From Cyanophora paradoxa (taxonomy: Eukaryota > Glaucocystophyceae > Cyanophorales > Cyanophoraceae), in assembly GCA_004431415.1 (NCBI GenBank), contig QPMI01000456.1, positions 1 to 42,734 of the forward strand: a DNA stretch of 42,734 bases, written 5' to 3'. The notes under the pieces are model-generated. The model had not been told where the DNA came from, searched no databases, and saw only the letters and a program-made list of their open reading frames with translations. Shown piece by piece: positions 10,420 through 20,289 of this stretch. The position numbers and the translations under genes are program-made. The stretch's first letter is position 1. Every line of letters starts with the position of its first letter.

Positions 10420-10960
10420 CACTCTCCTGAGAGTCACTGAGAGTGCGCGCGAGAGTCTTGGCATGGACTCTTAGCTGTATCATAGTACCGGTAGTATACC
10501 GCAGTGCACCGGTACCTGCACATGGTACCGGTATTGCACTGCGCACGTGCAGAGTCACTGCAGACTCATGATCACACTGCAGAGTCACTGCAGACTCTGA
10601 TGAGAGTCACTGCAGACTCAGTGCAGAGTCAGTGCAGAGTCACTGCAGACGGTGCAGTGCTGCCAGTGCACTGCGCGCATGCGGGCCCGTCTGCGGCACG
10701 TGCGCGGTCACCGCCGGTCACACGTGCACGCCGCGCGCGGTGCACGTCCGCCGTCCGGTACTGTAATTTCAGTCTGTAAATTGCAAATTACTGGTAGTAC
10801 GTATACGCTGCGATCATGAATGAATCATGATGCATGTACGTATACGCCGCGATCGATCGACCGTCGGACGTACGGTATACGTACGTACGTCGCGAATCGC
10901 GATCGCGACTCGCGAGTCGCGACTCGCGACTCGGCGACTCACTGAGGCTGTTTTCCGGTT
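10420..10960. repeat. dense short palindromes and GAGTC/GACTC repeats
   Basis: The motif GAGTCACTGCAGACTC, whose arms GAGTC and GACTC pair, recurs at least four times between 10552 and 10650. It is followed by GTACGTAC, GTATACG, GATCGATC and nested GCGACTCGCGA palindromes up to about 10940. No coding signal is seen. The tract could be satellite-like or a run of degenerate binding sites. Confidence 0.6.
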
Positions 10961-11047
10961 GCAGGTCAAGTCTTACATATCAATGGCGAAATGGAGGACT
11001 TGCCGGGCCGAGTTCGGTACTTTCCGCGAACCGGTGGTACTTTTCGC

Positions 11048-12752
11048 CAACCGACAGTCCGGTAGACTTAAGTCTTTGGCGCGGTTTTCCCAAACACAGC
11101 ACGCCGGCCCGAGTCAGCTCCTGCCGGCGGCTGCCTATATTTAACAAATATATGCAGTTAACCGTATATACCCAAATATATAATTCTTTTACTCAAGACT
11201 TGCGTGACCTCACGCTCTTGGTGATTGGCCAGGCGCACGTGTGCCTCACGTGTGCCGCCCATCAGCACTACCCCTCGCCTTCGTGCGCACCAACTTTCCG
11301 CCCGGCTAGCTCGCTCCGCTCGCTCCAGCGCTCGGCCTTCGCGCGCTCCACGTGCTCGGGACGCATGTGCGACGCTCTCCCTCGCTTGTCGCCGCCCGCC
11401 GCAGACAAACGCTCATCGAAGGCGATCCTGCGGCGCGCGTCTTCCGTCAACGCTCTCCCCGTGCTTAAGATGCATGTAACAAGCTCTAGACGTGCCGGTG
11501 CGCCAGGCCTGCCGCTGGATCGGTCCCGGTTGTTCGAATCGCGGTTTTCGCCCATCCGGCGCGGTTTCGCCGCCCCGGTGCCGCCCGTGTCCCCGGGTGT
11601 GTTTCCCCATCCTTGTGCATGCTTTAGAACACCGCTGCATGCCCAGAAAGAGTGCCGCACTCGTGAAAGAAAGTTCGAGGTGCCTTGGACACGGGCCACA
11701 CGGGCGAGCGCTACATCGAAGGGGGGGCCGGGCGAGCGGTGCCAGAAGCTAGTAAACATGCCTACGTACGCCTCGGAATGGCGCTGCGTGCGATTCCGGC
11801 CCGGGGCCGCCGCCAAGGTGAAGGACTGCGCCTGGGTGGCGGTGGTGGTCCATCAGCCGGCGGCGAACTGGTCGAAGAAGAGAACGGAAAGGAAGTATAG
11901 CACCTATACATCATGAAACGACGATGCGCGACCGGCGGGCGAGCCCCCCGTCGTCGGGCGGTCAAGGACTCCGCGGTGCTGCGCACGCGGAGGCAGTCAG
12001 GTTGGCTGCCCTACGTGCAGGCAGCGCGCTGGCTTACGAGTCGTTTCTATATCCTTAGATGCATCGTTTGTGTGTCTCGGAGCCGAATGGCGCGCGGCAT
12101 TGTCTCGGTCTGCACATGGCGGGAGGCGACATGTCTCAGGGTTCGGAGGCGACGCAGGCGATCTGCTCACGCACCGACATGATGTAGAGCATCTAGAGAT
12201 GCCTGGGAAGTGTCGCTGCCAGCGCCCGCGATGGGCGCAGCGGACTCCGACGTCCCTCCCGCGGCATTTCCTTCTGCGCCTTGGTTAGCCTACGTGCGGT
12301 AGGGGCGTGACTGCGAGCAATAGGCATGAAAGCATACCATAAGTGGATGTAGCTGGGTGCGGCTGGGCTGGCACGTGGGCAGAAGAAGATGACTTTCGAA
12401 CTGCGGCCACCGCCATGCCTAGCCTCCTCTTTGGCCATTGCTAGAGCTGCCTAGCGTGCGTAGGAGGCGGATCGCTGTCGCTTATGCAGCTAGGCTGCTC
12501 AGGCCGCTCGCTGCCACGCACGAGGTCGCGGGGGTACGAGCGCGAAGGAAAGTTTGCCGTACCCACAAAGTTGAGTTGGAATTTGCATACTACTGCGAGT
12601 CGAGTCAAAAAGTCCGAGTCAAAAACTCGGGCGTTTTGCCTGATTGGTCAAAATAAACTCAATCCACCGGCGCAGGTACCGGTCCTGTTGGACCGGCGTG
12701 CTGTGAAAATCGCGCCAAAGACTTAAGTCTACCGGACTGTCGGTTGGGACTG
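11048..12752. mobile_element. candidate DNA transposon bounded by inverted repeats
   Basis: About 60 bp starting CCAACCGACAGTCCGGTAGA at 11048 reappears as its reverse complement ending at about 12752. Identity is near perfect for 37 bp, then continues through TTTTC and ACAGCACGCCGG. The enclosed 1.6 kb has no recognised transposase, so a non-autonomous element is the most likely reading. I see no target-site duplication at the outer ends. GGTCAAGTCTT also occurs outside both ends in inverted orientation (about 10964 and 13170), so the true element may be larger. Confidence 0.4.
11759..11914 (+). CDS. small hypothetical ORF inside the inverted-repeat element
   Basis: An ATG at 11759 starts a 52-codon frame MPTYASEWRCVRFRPG... 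that contains a Val-rich stretch and ends KRTERKYSTYTS before TGA. It is open upstream in the same frame. Composition looks more natural than its neighbours, but there is no family match and no splice evidence. It may be an exon or chance. Confidence 0.22.
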
Positions 12753-12779
12753 TTGGTTCGTGTTATCGAGCTTCATAGC

Positions 12780-13090
12780 TAGCGAGATCTAGAGGGGTAC
12801 CGGTAGGTATACACAGACTACAGCGCTAGCGCTAGCACTAGCCATATGCATAGTGCACTGCCGCCTAGTCCCTAGGCCCTATAGCTACGTATACTAGCCT
12901 ACGTATACTAGCCCTATAGCTAGGCCCTACGTATACTAGCTATAGCTAGTCCAAGTCCTAGGCCCTAGCTAGCTATATAGCGCTAGTTGTATGCCGGCAG
13001 CTGGGCCGGCGCCATGTACATAAGACATAGCTAGCGGTAACATGCATATATATGTACATACTACATAGCTAGCGGTGGCTAGCGCTACCG
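12780..13090. repeat. CTAG- and TATAG-rich palindromic tract
   Basis: GCTAGC, CTAGCTAG, TATAGCTA, GTATAC and CATATATATG palindromes follow each other almost without interruption. No coding frame is credible here. Confidence 0.7.
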
Positions 13091-13614
13091 TGGCACCGCG
13101 GTACCCCCCAGGGCGCCAGGCCAGTCTTCAGGCAAACACTGCGGCAAACGGGCTGTTCCGGTTGAGCCTCCTAGGCAAGACTTGACCGGCGTCCTAGGAC
13201 CCGAACAAATAGCCACCACCGGCGAAGCGACAGCCCCGGTAAAGTCCAAGTCCGCCGCCTGTGTTCAGCATCCGGAAAACAGCCTGAGTCATCATCGCGA
13301 ATCGCCGAGTCGATGGCCAGGTCCCGGGTCGACGTCGGTGACGGTCGGTCCGACGGTCACGAAAAAAATGCCCGCGCACGAGGGTGGTTGGAGCCTACTT
13401 AGAGGCTTGGAGCCTTGTTGGAGCGTTGGAGCCTAGTTGGAGGGCAATGGAGGCTGGCCTCTTCGAATTCCAACTTACAAGTTCATGCAGAAAAAACGCG
13501 AAGTACCGCCGAAACTTGCAAGTTGCATGAAAAAAAACGCGAAGTACTGCAAAAAAAACAATTGCATGCGCAAACTCCAATGTTACGGTGTTACCCCAAT
13601 GTAACCCCATGCGC
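13091..13614. other. no gene recognised
   Basis: The stretch holds imperfect repeats of TTGGAGCCTAGTTGGAG (13388-13445) and two related lines containing AAAAAACGCGAAGTAC (13491, 13530), where the spacing is about 39 bp. No supported exon is visible. Confidence 0.45.
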
Positions 13615-13830
13615 ATGCATGGCGCGGGCGCCGGGCCGGCGCCGCCCGGCGGGGCCGCCGCCGGCCCCGCCGCCGGGCGCCGGGCGCCGCCGGCGGGCGG
13701 CCTACTAGTACTAGGCTAGCCTACAGCTGCCTATAGCTATTAGCTACTAGTAGCCTACTACCGCGGGCCCGGCCCGCGGCGCGCCGGCGGCCCGGCGGCG
13801 CCCGGCGCCGGCGCGGCGGCGCCAGGCGGG
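13615..13830. repeat. GC-only palindromes flanking a CTAG-rich core
   Basis: Two blocks made almost only of G and C (13619-13700 and 13762-13830), rich in GGCGCC and GCCGGC palindromes, flank a short AT-richer segment full of CTAG and ACTAGT. The blocks could fold into strong hairpins. Assembly in such sequence is error-prone. Confidence 0.55.
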
Positions 13831-15499
13831 CCTGTGAGCGGCAGTCACTGAGTGAGCCTGGCCCTGACTCCTGAGAGTCCATGATGCTGAGACAACCCAG
13901 GTCGACGTCACTGTCACCGTGGCACCGCCGAGTCGGCGCCGACTCACCGGTACCCATGGCCAGCCTCCCAGGCCGAGCCACTGATCCCCGGCCGGGCCGC
14001 CGAGCGCGCGAGCCGAGCGCGCGGCCGAACGCGTCGCTGCGCGCTCGCCTTTCAAGCTTGAATCTCTGCGCGCTCTCACTTCCGAAGCTCAGCGGCTAGT
14101 TCTGTGCGCTTCTATCCGACGCAGCCGGGCCGCGCGCCCGCCTCGAGCTCACAGTCCACGCCGCGGCGCACGTATATACTCCACCGACGATATATATACT
14201 CGAGCTCCACCGACGAGATGGGCCGCCGTGGTCCTCCCCCGGCTATATATGTTCCGTGCGCGGGCCCCGCCTGGTTCCCTGTCTGTTGCTTGCATGAATT
14301 GTTAACGTTGCTTCAAGGCTTGCTGACTGCCTGGGGATCCGGAAGATGTCTACTGCTACACGCTAGTTTAACACATCTGGAAATCGCAATAACTAGCGAT
14401 CGTGAGCGTTGAGTAGGCCGAGGCGGAGCTCGCCATGGACGGATTCGGGTTCCTGGCCCCATCGCATCTAATTGCGGATTGATTGCAGGTTTAACTTTAC
14501 ATCGTTACTCGGATTCCGACCGCAGAGCTCAAGATCGCATATCCTGCATGCTGGCCTCGCTGCAGCGGGTATGGTCGAGCTGTCTTTCAAGTTTCGACAA
14601 CTTCGTGAAGAAAGTTTTCCGGTGCGCATTGAAATAGCAATGAAAGCCTCGTGTTGCGCACATCCTCGAGCAGCTGCAGGCAGCTGGGGGTGTTCTCGTC
14701 ATTCCTTCCCGGGTTCCACCTGAGCTCAAGAATGCCGCACCGGAAGGGGCAGCCTAGTGGCAGGTTGGACGACAGCTCGCAGCTCTTGATGCTCCTGCTG
14801 CGGACGACAGCTCGCAGCTCTTGTCAAAAATTGCGTCTTTGGACCGGATTGCCCTCATTTAAATTTCCATTTGCAACGAACTTCGGAACGAGCTCCCTAA
14901 CTAACCTAAGGAATATTCAATGCGGTATGGCTAGCTATTGGCCAAGACGCTGTGGTTGCCGCGACTTGATGTTTATGATTGGCTATGGGGGCGAGTGAAT
15001 CCAGATCTGGTGCCCCACCGGTATCTCTTATTGCTTGCAATTGCGTATGCACGGTCTCCGCTTTCTCTCCCTCTCGAGGCCAGACGTGCTCTCTCATGCA
15101 TATGATCGTGGCTTCCACTGGGAGCCAGGAATTAAGTTTACCACATGGTAAACTTGCAACTTCACTCACTTAGGGCTGACTTTACCACACCTGTCTTTAC
15201 CCCACCTAGGAAAGCCGCGCGGGGGAGCACTGCTGCCGTGCTAAATGTGCTTAGCTAGGCATAAGTGCATGGGATCCATTGAGCGCCGATGGCCCGGTAG
15301 CTTCTGTGGTCCGTCGTGGATGCGAGCACAACTCGTCAAGAGAGCGACGCATGCGGGCTGCCTTGACTGGTTCAAGTGTTCTAAAAGGTCGTTTAGAGAC
15401 GATTTGCAGCTTTTAAGGGGAGGTTGTTGGGCGGCCCGACCTCGGCCAACTTCACCCAGGCCCGACCATTATGAGCTGGGGCGCAGCGCACAGCGCTTT
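13831..15499. other. weak coding signals only
   Basis: TATA-rich steps (GTATATACTCC, ATATATATACTCGAG) occur near 14171-14205. A possible exon near 14655-14755 reads HILEQLQAAGGVLVIPSRVP in one frame before a TAG; a frame on the same strand starts MVELSFKFRQLREESF at 14572. A 25-bp direct repeat containing GGACGACAGCTCGCAGCTCT occurs at 14767 and 14802. I cannot assemble a gene from these pieces. Confidence 0.3.
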
Positions 15500-16000
15500 G
15501 AATGCGGTAAGCATTGATTTCAGCTACGTTACAACCGAAGTACGGCTGCCACATCGGTGCTCTTGAGACCGATGGCTGCCAATGGTTGCGTACCGAACGC
15601 TCAGACCGAGCGCCGCCGAGGTAGCCGGCGGTGCTAACGCCTCTAGCTAGCTAGATCGCGTGCTCTAGCTAGTTCTCCGACCGCCGGGTGCCGCCGTTGG
15701 AGCCTTGCTGGTGCGGTGGTCGGACGGGTACCCCCTGCGAGTAGTTCCCCCGGGCAAAGTCGCCGGGGCAAAGTCGCCGGGGCAAACTTGCCGGGGCGAA
15801 GTCGCGGTTTCCGGAGCGCAGGATCTGGAGCTGTGTTCTGCTAGCGTCCAAGTGCTGTCGGCGTGGCAAGCGGTCAAAGTGCTGTCGGCGTGGAAGCGTG
15901 GCACGTGGCGCTCGAAAAGGTGCGCCGGAGGCCTTCTTTCCGCACCCATAGCGGCCTTGCGCGTGCGTCCGTGCGGCCTCCCTTGACAGGAGCGTCTCTC
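15500..16000. repeat. divergent promoter-like segmental repeat, copy 1
   Basis: This block recurs at 18184-18690 and, shortened on its left side, at 21840-22180. Shared landmarks in order are AGCATNGATNTCAGCTAC, ACCGAACGCTCAGACCGAGC, CTAGCTAGCTAGATCGCG, a 14-bp tandem repeat, CCGGATCTGGAGCTGTGTTC, and two AAGTGCTGTCGGCGTGG units. In copies 2 and 3 the block lies between start codons of divergent genes, which suggests a bidirectional promoter. A minus-strand frame is open through copies 1 and 2 but shifts in copy 3, so I do not call it coding. Confidence 0.8.
15752..15806. repeat. 14-bp tandem repeat, four units
   Basis: GGGCAAAGTCGCCG is repeated about four times, the last two units being variants with ACTTG and CGAAG. 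The same array occurs in the other two segmental copies (about 18431-18486 and 21918-21968), where one unit is altered or lost. The regular spacing suggests a multi-copy binding site in the promoter-like block. Confidence 0.85.
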
Positions 16001-16076
16001 GCGCGGGCAGCTCCGACAGCGGAGTAGGCAGTCGGCTGCTTCTTCAGGCGCGGCGGTCTCGGCGATCGCTACTGCG

Positions 16077-17170
16077 ATGTCGGCGGAGCCAAACCGCTCC
16101 GTCGAGGTGAGCGTTTTCGCGGACTTGCGGTACTACCCGTGGGGCATCCAGGACCCTGAAGAGACGCAAGGTACTTGTCGCTTTTGCGACCAGGATGCCA
16201 TACCATAGAAAACCCCTGTGCAGTTCCTGTGCGAGGCATGGCTGTGCGATTCACGATCAATGTTTCGGAGTCGTGGCCGGAAGCGTTAGTGGCCGATGTG
16301 TGCCGTGAGTATTTCGTGCCCAAATCCAATGTAGCGCTGTATTGGTACAACCCAGAAACCAATGGATTCGAGCGGCCGGTGCGAAAGTTCCTTGCGTCTG
16401 ACGATGATTTCTGATGCGGCTTCCGCGAATTCACGCGTGCGCGTGCATGCGCACAGACATCGAAACCACAGGGACCATCTCCAGGCGATCTCTTCTACCT
16501 CACGGGCGACCAATTTCCGCCGGGAGCGGAGCCCGCACGATACCTGGCAAGATTGGCCGCCCGTTTCTCAAAGGCACCAGCGACGGCAGCGACGCAGAAC
16601 AGCGATGCTCTAGATATAACTTCGCTCGTGCCGCCACCGCTCGACACGCGCGGACTCCTTTGTCTGCGCGCGACGCCACCAGTCGAGAATATTAATGAAG
16701 GAAACAGCTCCGTAGCGGTGCATGTTGTAGCGGACGATTGGAGAATTATGTCAGGTGCCCATTTATCCCGTTTCAGAGACATTTCTTACAGAATTAATGG
16801 GCCTGTGCAGATCTTGTGCAAGTCAATGATCCGGATTCGGGGTCGTGGCCGGACGCGCTGCTGGCGCGGGCGTGCAGCGAGTTTCTCGTACCGAAAAACA
16901 ATGTAGCGCTGTATTGGTTCAACCCAGAAACCAGTGGATTCGAGCGGCCGGTGCAAGCTTTCTTTGCGTCTGACGATGATTTCTGATGCGGCTTCCGGAT
17001 CCGCGAATTCACGCGTGCGCGTGCATGTGCACAGACATCGAAACCTCAGGGACCATCACCGGGTGATTTCTTCTACCTCGCGGGCGACCAGTTCCCGCGG
17101 GGATCCGGAGAACGAGCGCAGGCCTCGAACTACCTGTCGCGAATGCGAGCCATGATTGCTCTGGAAAACA
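16077..17170 (+). CDS. modular family protein, tandem-module member (unknown function)
   Basis: From ATG 16077 the frame reads MSAEPNRSVEVSVFADLRYY and, after a likely intron ending at CAG 16219, continues VRFTINVSESWPEALVADVC and NVALYWYNPETNGFERPVRK up to SDDDF and a stop at 16414. A following module reads GDLFYLTGDQFPPG (16484). The set then repeats: SSVAVHVVADDWRIMS at about 16710-16755, NVALYWFNPETSGFERPVQA up to SDDDF (16984), and GDFFYLAGDQFPRG (about 17060). Thus three modules occur twice in a row. They may form one long spliced gene or two tandem genes; the stop after each DDDF is unexplained unless it is spliced out. Homologues are the minus-strand genes at 17547-18196 and 21191-21820. 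The family is not one I recognise. Confidence 0.52.
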
Positions 17171-17546
17171 TCCGCTCAATGGCGACGTATAGTGCTAGCT
17201 AGCTTCATTATTCCTGATGCACTACGCGTACGGCGCCGGCTTCGTCTCGAATACGAATTCGACCAGCATGTATATTCTCTAGTGGTTTTCGCATACATGG
17301 CTCTCTAGAGAATTCGAACTCTTCGATTTATGCGACCGCTAGCGCTCCGCGGCAGCGTTGTCCCAAGGCCGATACGCTCATTTGCGGCAAAGGATTCGAA
17401 TTAAGAAAAATACAGCAATCTCTGCGCAGACGAATTCGAATCTCTGTTCCGCTCAGCGGCTAGCTATAGCGTGCATGGCGCCGGCGGCCACGACTTCGAA
17501 TAAGATGCAGCTGTCGGGCCGCTAGGGGCCTTGAAACGGGCAATAG
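17171..17546. other. intergenic, shared 3' flank
   Basis: No exon is seen. ACGGCGCCGGCTTCG followed by ACGAATTCGACCAGCATG (17233-17275) resembles 20980-21020, so this is the shared downstream flank of the two minus-strand family members. It marks the edge of the duplicated unit. Confidence 0.5.
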
Positions 17547-18196
17547 CTAGGATCCGAAAACGGTCGCCAGGAAGGGCGCGTGCTCGACTTCTGGGATCAC
17601 CGAATCCCTCGCGACGTAGTACAGATCATCCGGGGATGGCCCTGGACTCGACCTCTGTGCACGCGCAAGCGTGAATTCGCGAATGCCGCATCATGATCAG
17701 AAATCGAGGGAAGACGGAAAGATATCTTGCACCGGCTCGAAGTACTCGGCAAAGAACTCGAGGTAAATGAAGCACCGACTTGCTGGGTCGTATCGATACA
17801 TCATCAGCGCATCAGGGTGCGCGTGGTATGTGCTGCGGACGAGTTCACGGTACGCAGCCTCCAGAAGATCTGTCTGCCACGTCTCTGAAACATAGATCTT
17901 CAATCTAACAGGCCCTGCGCTGTTTAGATTAGGGCACAAGCTTAAGGCATCGATGCAACCGTGGTCGCACCTGTCATATCAGTGATGCCCACCGGAAGGG
18001 GCCGGCAGTCCCCGAGAACGCGCACCTCGACAGAGCTGCCCGCGTTCTCGAGCCGCGATCGCGGCGCGTACAGAGCAATCAGCGCTTCCGACTCGGCGAC
18101 CTGCTCTTCTGTTGGCTCTGGTACTGGTGGCGCCGACCGCGGCTTCCGTGAAGTAACGAGCTGTTTTCGAATACGTTTTCCCCATGCGGTAAGCAT
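17547..18196 (-). CDS. modular family protein with decayed histone H3-like N-terminus
   Basis: The protein starts at 18196 with MLTAWGKRIRKQLVTSRK, in which GKxxRKQLxT matches the histone H3 tail (GKAPRKQLAT), but the following ARKS is lost. Next come AESEALIALYAPRSRLENAG and SSVEVRVLGDCRPLPVGI. After a probable intron, exon 2 (to 17697) reads VRLKIYVSETWQTDLLEAAY and ends PSSLDF. A third module PDDLYYVARDSVIPEVEH and APFLATVFGS reaches a stop at 17547-17549; it requires splicing past the stop that follows SSLDF. The gene faces the plus-strand gene at 18697 across segmental repeat copy 2. Function is unknown. Confidence 0.58.
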
Positions 18197-18690
18197 CGAT
18201 CTCAGCTACTTTACAAACGAACTACGAGCGCCAAGTTGGTGGTCTCGAGCTCGAGACCGATGGCCGCGTACCGAACGCTCAGACCGAGCGCCGCCGAGGT
18301 AGCCGGCGGTGCTAAAGCCTCTAGCTAGCTAGATCGCGTGCTCTAGCTAGTTCTCCGACCGCCGGGTGCCGCCGTTGGAGCCTTGCTAGTGTGGTGGTCG
18401 GACGGGTACCCCCCTGCGCGTAGTTCCCCCCGGGCAAAGTCGCCGGGGCAAAGTCGCCGGGGCAAACTTGCCGGGGCGAAGTCGCGGTTTCCGGAGCGCC
18501 GGATCTGGAGCTGTGTTCTGCTAGCGTCCGAAGTGCTGTCGGCGTGGCAAGCGGTCAAAGTGCTGTCGGCGTGGAAGCGTGGCACGTGGCGCTCGAAAAG
18601 GTGCGCCGGATGCCTTCTTTCCGCATCCATGGCCATGGCGGGGTTAAGCTGCGCGTGCGTCCGTGCGGCCTCCCTTGACAGATGCGTCTC
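18184..18690. repeat. divergent promoter-like segmental repeat, copy 2
   Basis: The block is highly similar to 15500-16000 throughout, including the 14-bp array and the doubled AAGTGCTGTCGGCGTGG. It separates the minus-strand family gene ending at 17547 from the plus-strand gene starting at 18697, about 500 bp apart start to start. Confidence 0.85.
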
Positions 18691-18696
18691 TCAGGG

Positions 18697-18966
18697 ATGG
18701 ATGCACACGAGGAGACGAAACGCGAGTTCGAAGAGAGCGGCCAGGAGCGTGCGGAGAAACGCCAGCTGGAGACTTTCCAAGACGCCGGGGCGAACTTTCC
18801 GGAGCGAAGTCGCATGAGCGCTATTAAGCGCCCGCGTGCCGGAGATGCGTATGATGCGAAGGACGCAAAGGATGAAGTACGCGCGGTCACACTTCATATC
18901 GCTACATCCAGCGTGCGTCTGCTCGCTCGCGCTTCGAATTCTTTGCTCGCTCGGCCACAAATTTAA
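18697..18966 (+). CDS. small charged hypothetical protein (MDAHEETK family)
   Basis: ATG 18697 gives MDAHEETKREFEESGQERAE, a highly charged, probably helical N-terminus, then IKRPRAGDAYDAKDAKDEVR, a short basic patch followed by an acidic one, and a C-terminus RASNSLLARPQI before TAA. An ATG 15 bases upstream in frame is possible, but 18697 corresponds to the start of the homologue at 22182. The gene follows segmental repeat copy 2, so it is probably co-regulated with the divergent minus-strand gene. KRPR could be a nuclear localisation signal. No family recognised. Confidence 0.42.
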   Translation: MDAHEETKREFEESGQERAEKRQLETFQDAGANFPERSRMSAIKRPRAGDAYDAKDAKDEVRAVTLHIATSSVRLLARASNSLLARPQI

Positions 18967-18982
18967 ACCACGCGCGCAGGAG

Positions 18983-19669
18983 ATGCCCGTGGTCACTCTC
19001 GAAATCTCCAGCCCCGCCTGCATCGTCGTGCGGCCCGCCCGCCGGCGCCCTCTTGCTCGTTTTCTCAGACCAGCCGGCTTGCCATTGGCACAGGACCCGG
19101 AGCAGAGCACCTTCAAGCCCAAGCAGCGGCTGCCGGCAGAGGGCTGGCCATCATCGAGGCCACCCTGCGTGCCCACCAGCCCCGCACGGTCGCATTGCGG
19201 CTTGAGAAGTGCGCGCGGCTCCGAGCGCCGCCTCGTGCACTAAGTGCAGCCCGCAGCGCCCGCCTCGAGGACATTCCGGCATCGCTGCAGGATATCCTCG
19301 TCGAGAAGGTTGCGCACATCCACCTCGTCGGCGAGACCACGCTGCACCCGTTCCCAGAGGAGAACGCAGAGTCGGCCCTCGTCTATGCTACTATGTCGGA
19401 CCTTCGCAAGCGTGGGCTGCTCACGATGACCATGTCGCCCGAGGTGCGGCACGGCCATGGCCAGCTAGCGCCCTCCCTTTCCTCGACCCCGCCCATCTGC
19501 AACCCAGGTACCCTGGCTCGTGGACCCCCTCAAGTTCGTTTGCGGCGAGTTGCCACCCTACAACAAGATTTTCCAACGGTTTAACACCTTCATGGAGCAC
19601 ATCTACGGCCCCTTCCTGTGAAATCAATCAGGGCAGGCACTCGTTATGCACTACGGCGCCGACATGTAA
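18983..19669 (+). pseudogene. broken gene of unknown family with in-frame TGA
   Basis: From ATG 18983 the frame reads MPVVTLEISSPACIVV and later FKPKQRLPAEG. A shifted frame (from about 19142) reads LAIIEATLRAHQPRTVALRL, then EDIPASLQDILVEKVAHIHL and ESALVYATMSDLRKRGLLTM. A further shifted frame reads WLVDPLKFVCGELPPYNK and FNTFMEHIYGPFL to a TGA at 19619-19621. Directly after it the same frame continues NQSGQALVMHYGADM to TAA at 19667. The TGA fits a TGG to TGA change. DIPASLQDILVEKVAHI is loosely F-box-like, which is only a hint. The breaks may be pseudogenisation or sequencing error, or unseen introns. Confidence 0.45.
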
Positions 19670-19770
19670 TGCGCTACCTCAGTAGCTCTGAAACCCTGAC
19701 TTCAATTAAATAGTGCACGCCTCCGCCTCGCCTATCGCCGGAGTCGACATTAGCAGTTGACGACGCTCAA

Positions 19771-20042
19771 ATGGCAGGCGCGCGCTTTAGGCGAGAAAGC
19801 GCCATCGCTGAGCTACATGAAGCTCTCCACGCGTACATTCATGGGTTGCCGCTGCCCACAAGGGAGCCGACAAGTCGACAACCGGCATCTTCGATGACAG
19901 GTGCATGCACATGCAGTTTTGCGGTCAAACCAGAATTGAGGAGAAACAGATCAAAAACCAAACCAGAACCAAGCTCGCCAAGATGTTCGAACCAGGGTGA
20001 AAGTGTCCAAATGGATTCCTGGTGCGAGGGTATCCGGGATTA
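19771..20042 (+). CDS. weak hypothetical coding stretch
   Basis: One frame starts MAGARFRRESAIAELHEALH at 19771 and stays open to 20042. A neighbouring frame reads CMHMQFCGQTRIEEKQIKNQ and TRTKLAKMFEPG, which looks more like protein. The two would need a frameshift near 19860. No family recognised; it may be a fragment of a repeat-derived ORF, since a direct repeat follows it. Confidence 0.2.
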
Positions 20043-20056
20043 GCTATGTGTCACTT

Positions 20057-20288
20057 GCAGTGATGTGTTCGGCATCGATACCGGTATATTCGGATCCAGG
20101 GTATTGATTGAGTTTCCAGCTCAATCGCGAGCGTCTGCAGCTGGCATGGCTTATGTGAAGGCAGCACAGAAAACCCATCGTGACATTCTTGTGCATGGTA
20201 CACTCAAGATCTAAATATCGCGCGCAGTGATGTGTTCGGCATCGATACCGGTATATTCGGATCCAGGGTATTGATTGAGTTTCCAGCT
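20057..20288. repeat. direct repeat of about 65 bp, two copies
   Basis: A sequence beginning GCAGTGATGTGTTCGGCATC and ending AGTTTCCAGCT occurs at 20057-20121 and again at 20224-20288, period 167 bp, essentially identical. The copies could be long terminal repeats of a very small remnant or a simple local duplication. Confidence 0.88.
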
Positions 20289-20289
20289 A

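Noticed and set aside
15752-15806. CRISPR-like array
   Set aside because: The 14-bp units are contiguous with no spacers, and the DNA is eukaryotic.
15665-15949. Minus-strand ORF containing HADSTLTACHADST in the segmental repeats
   Set aside because: It is open in copies 1 and 2, but it crosses the 14-bp array and its frame changes in copy 3. Its position between divergent starts favours a promoter.
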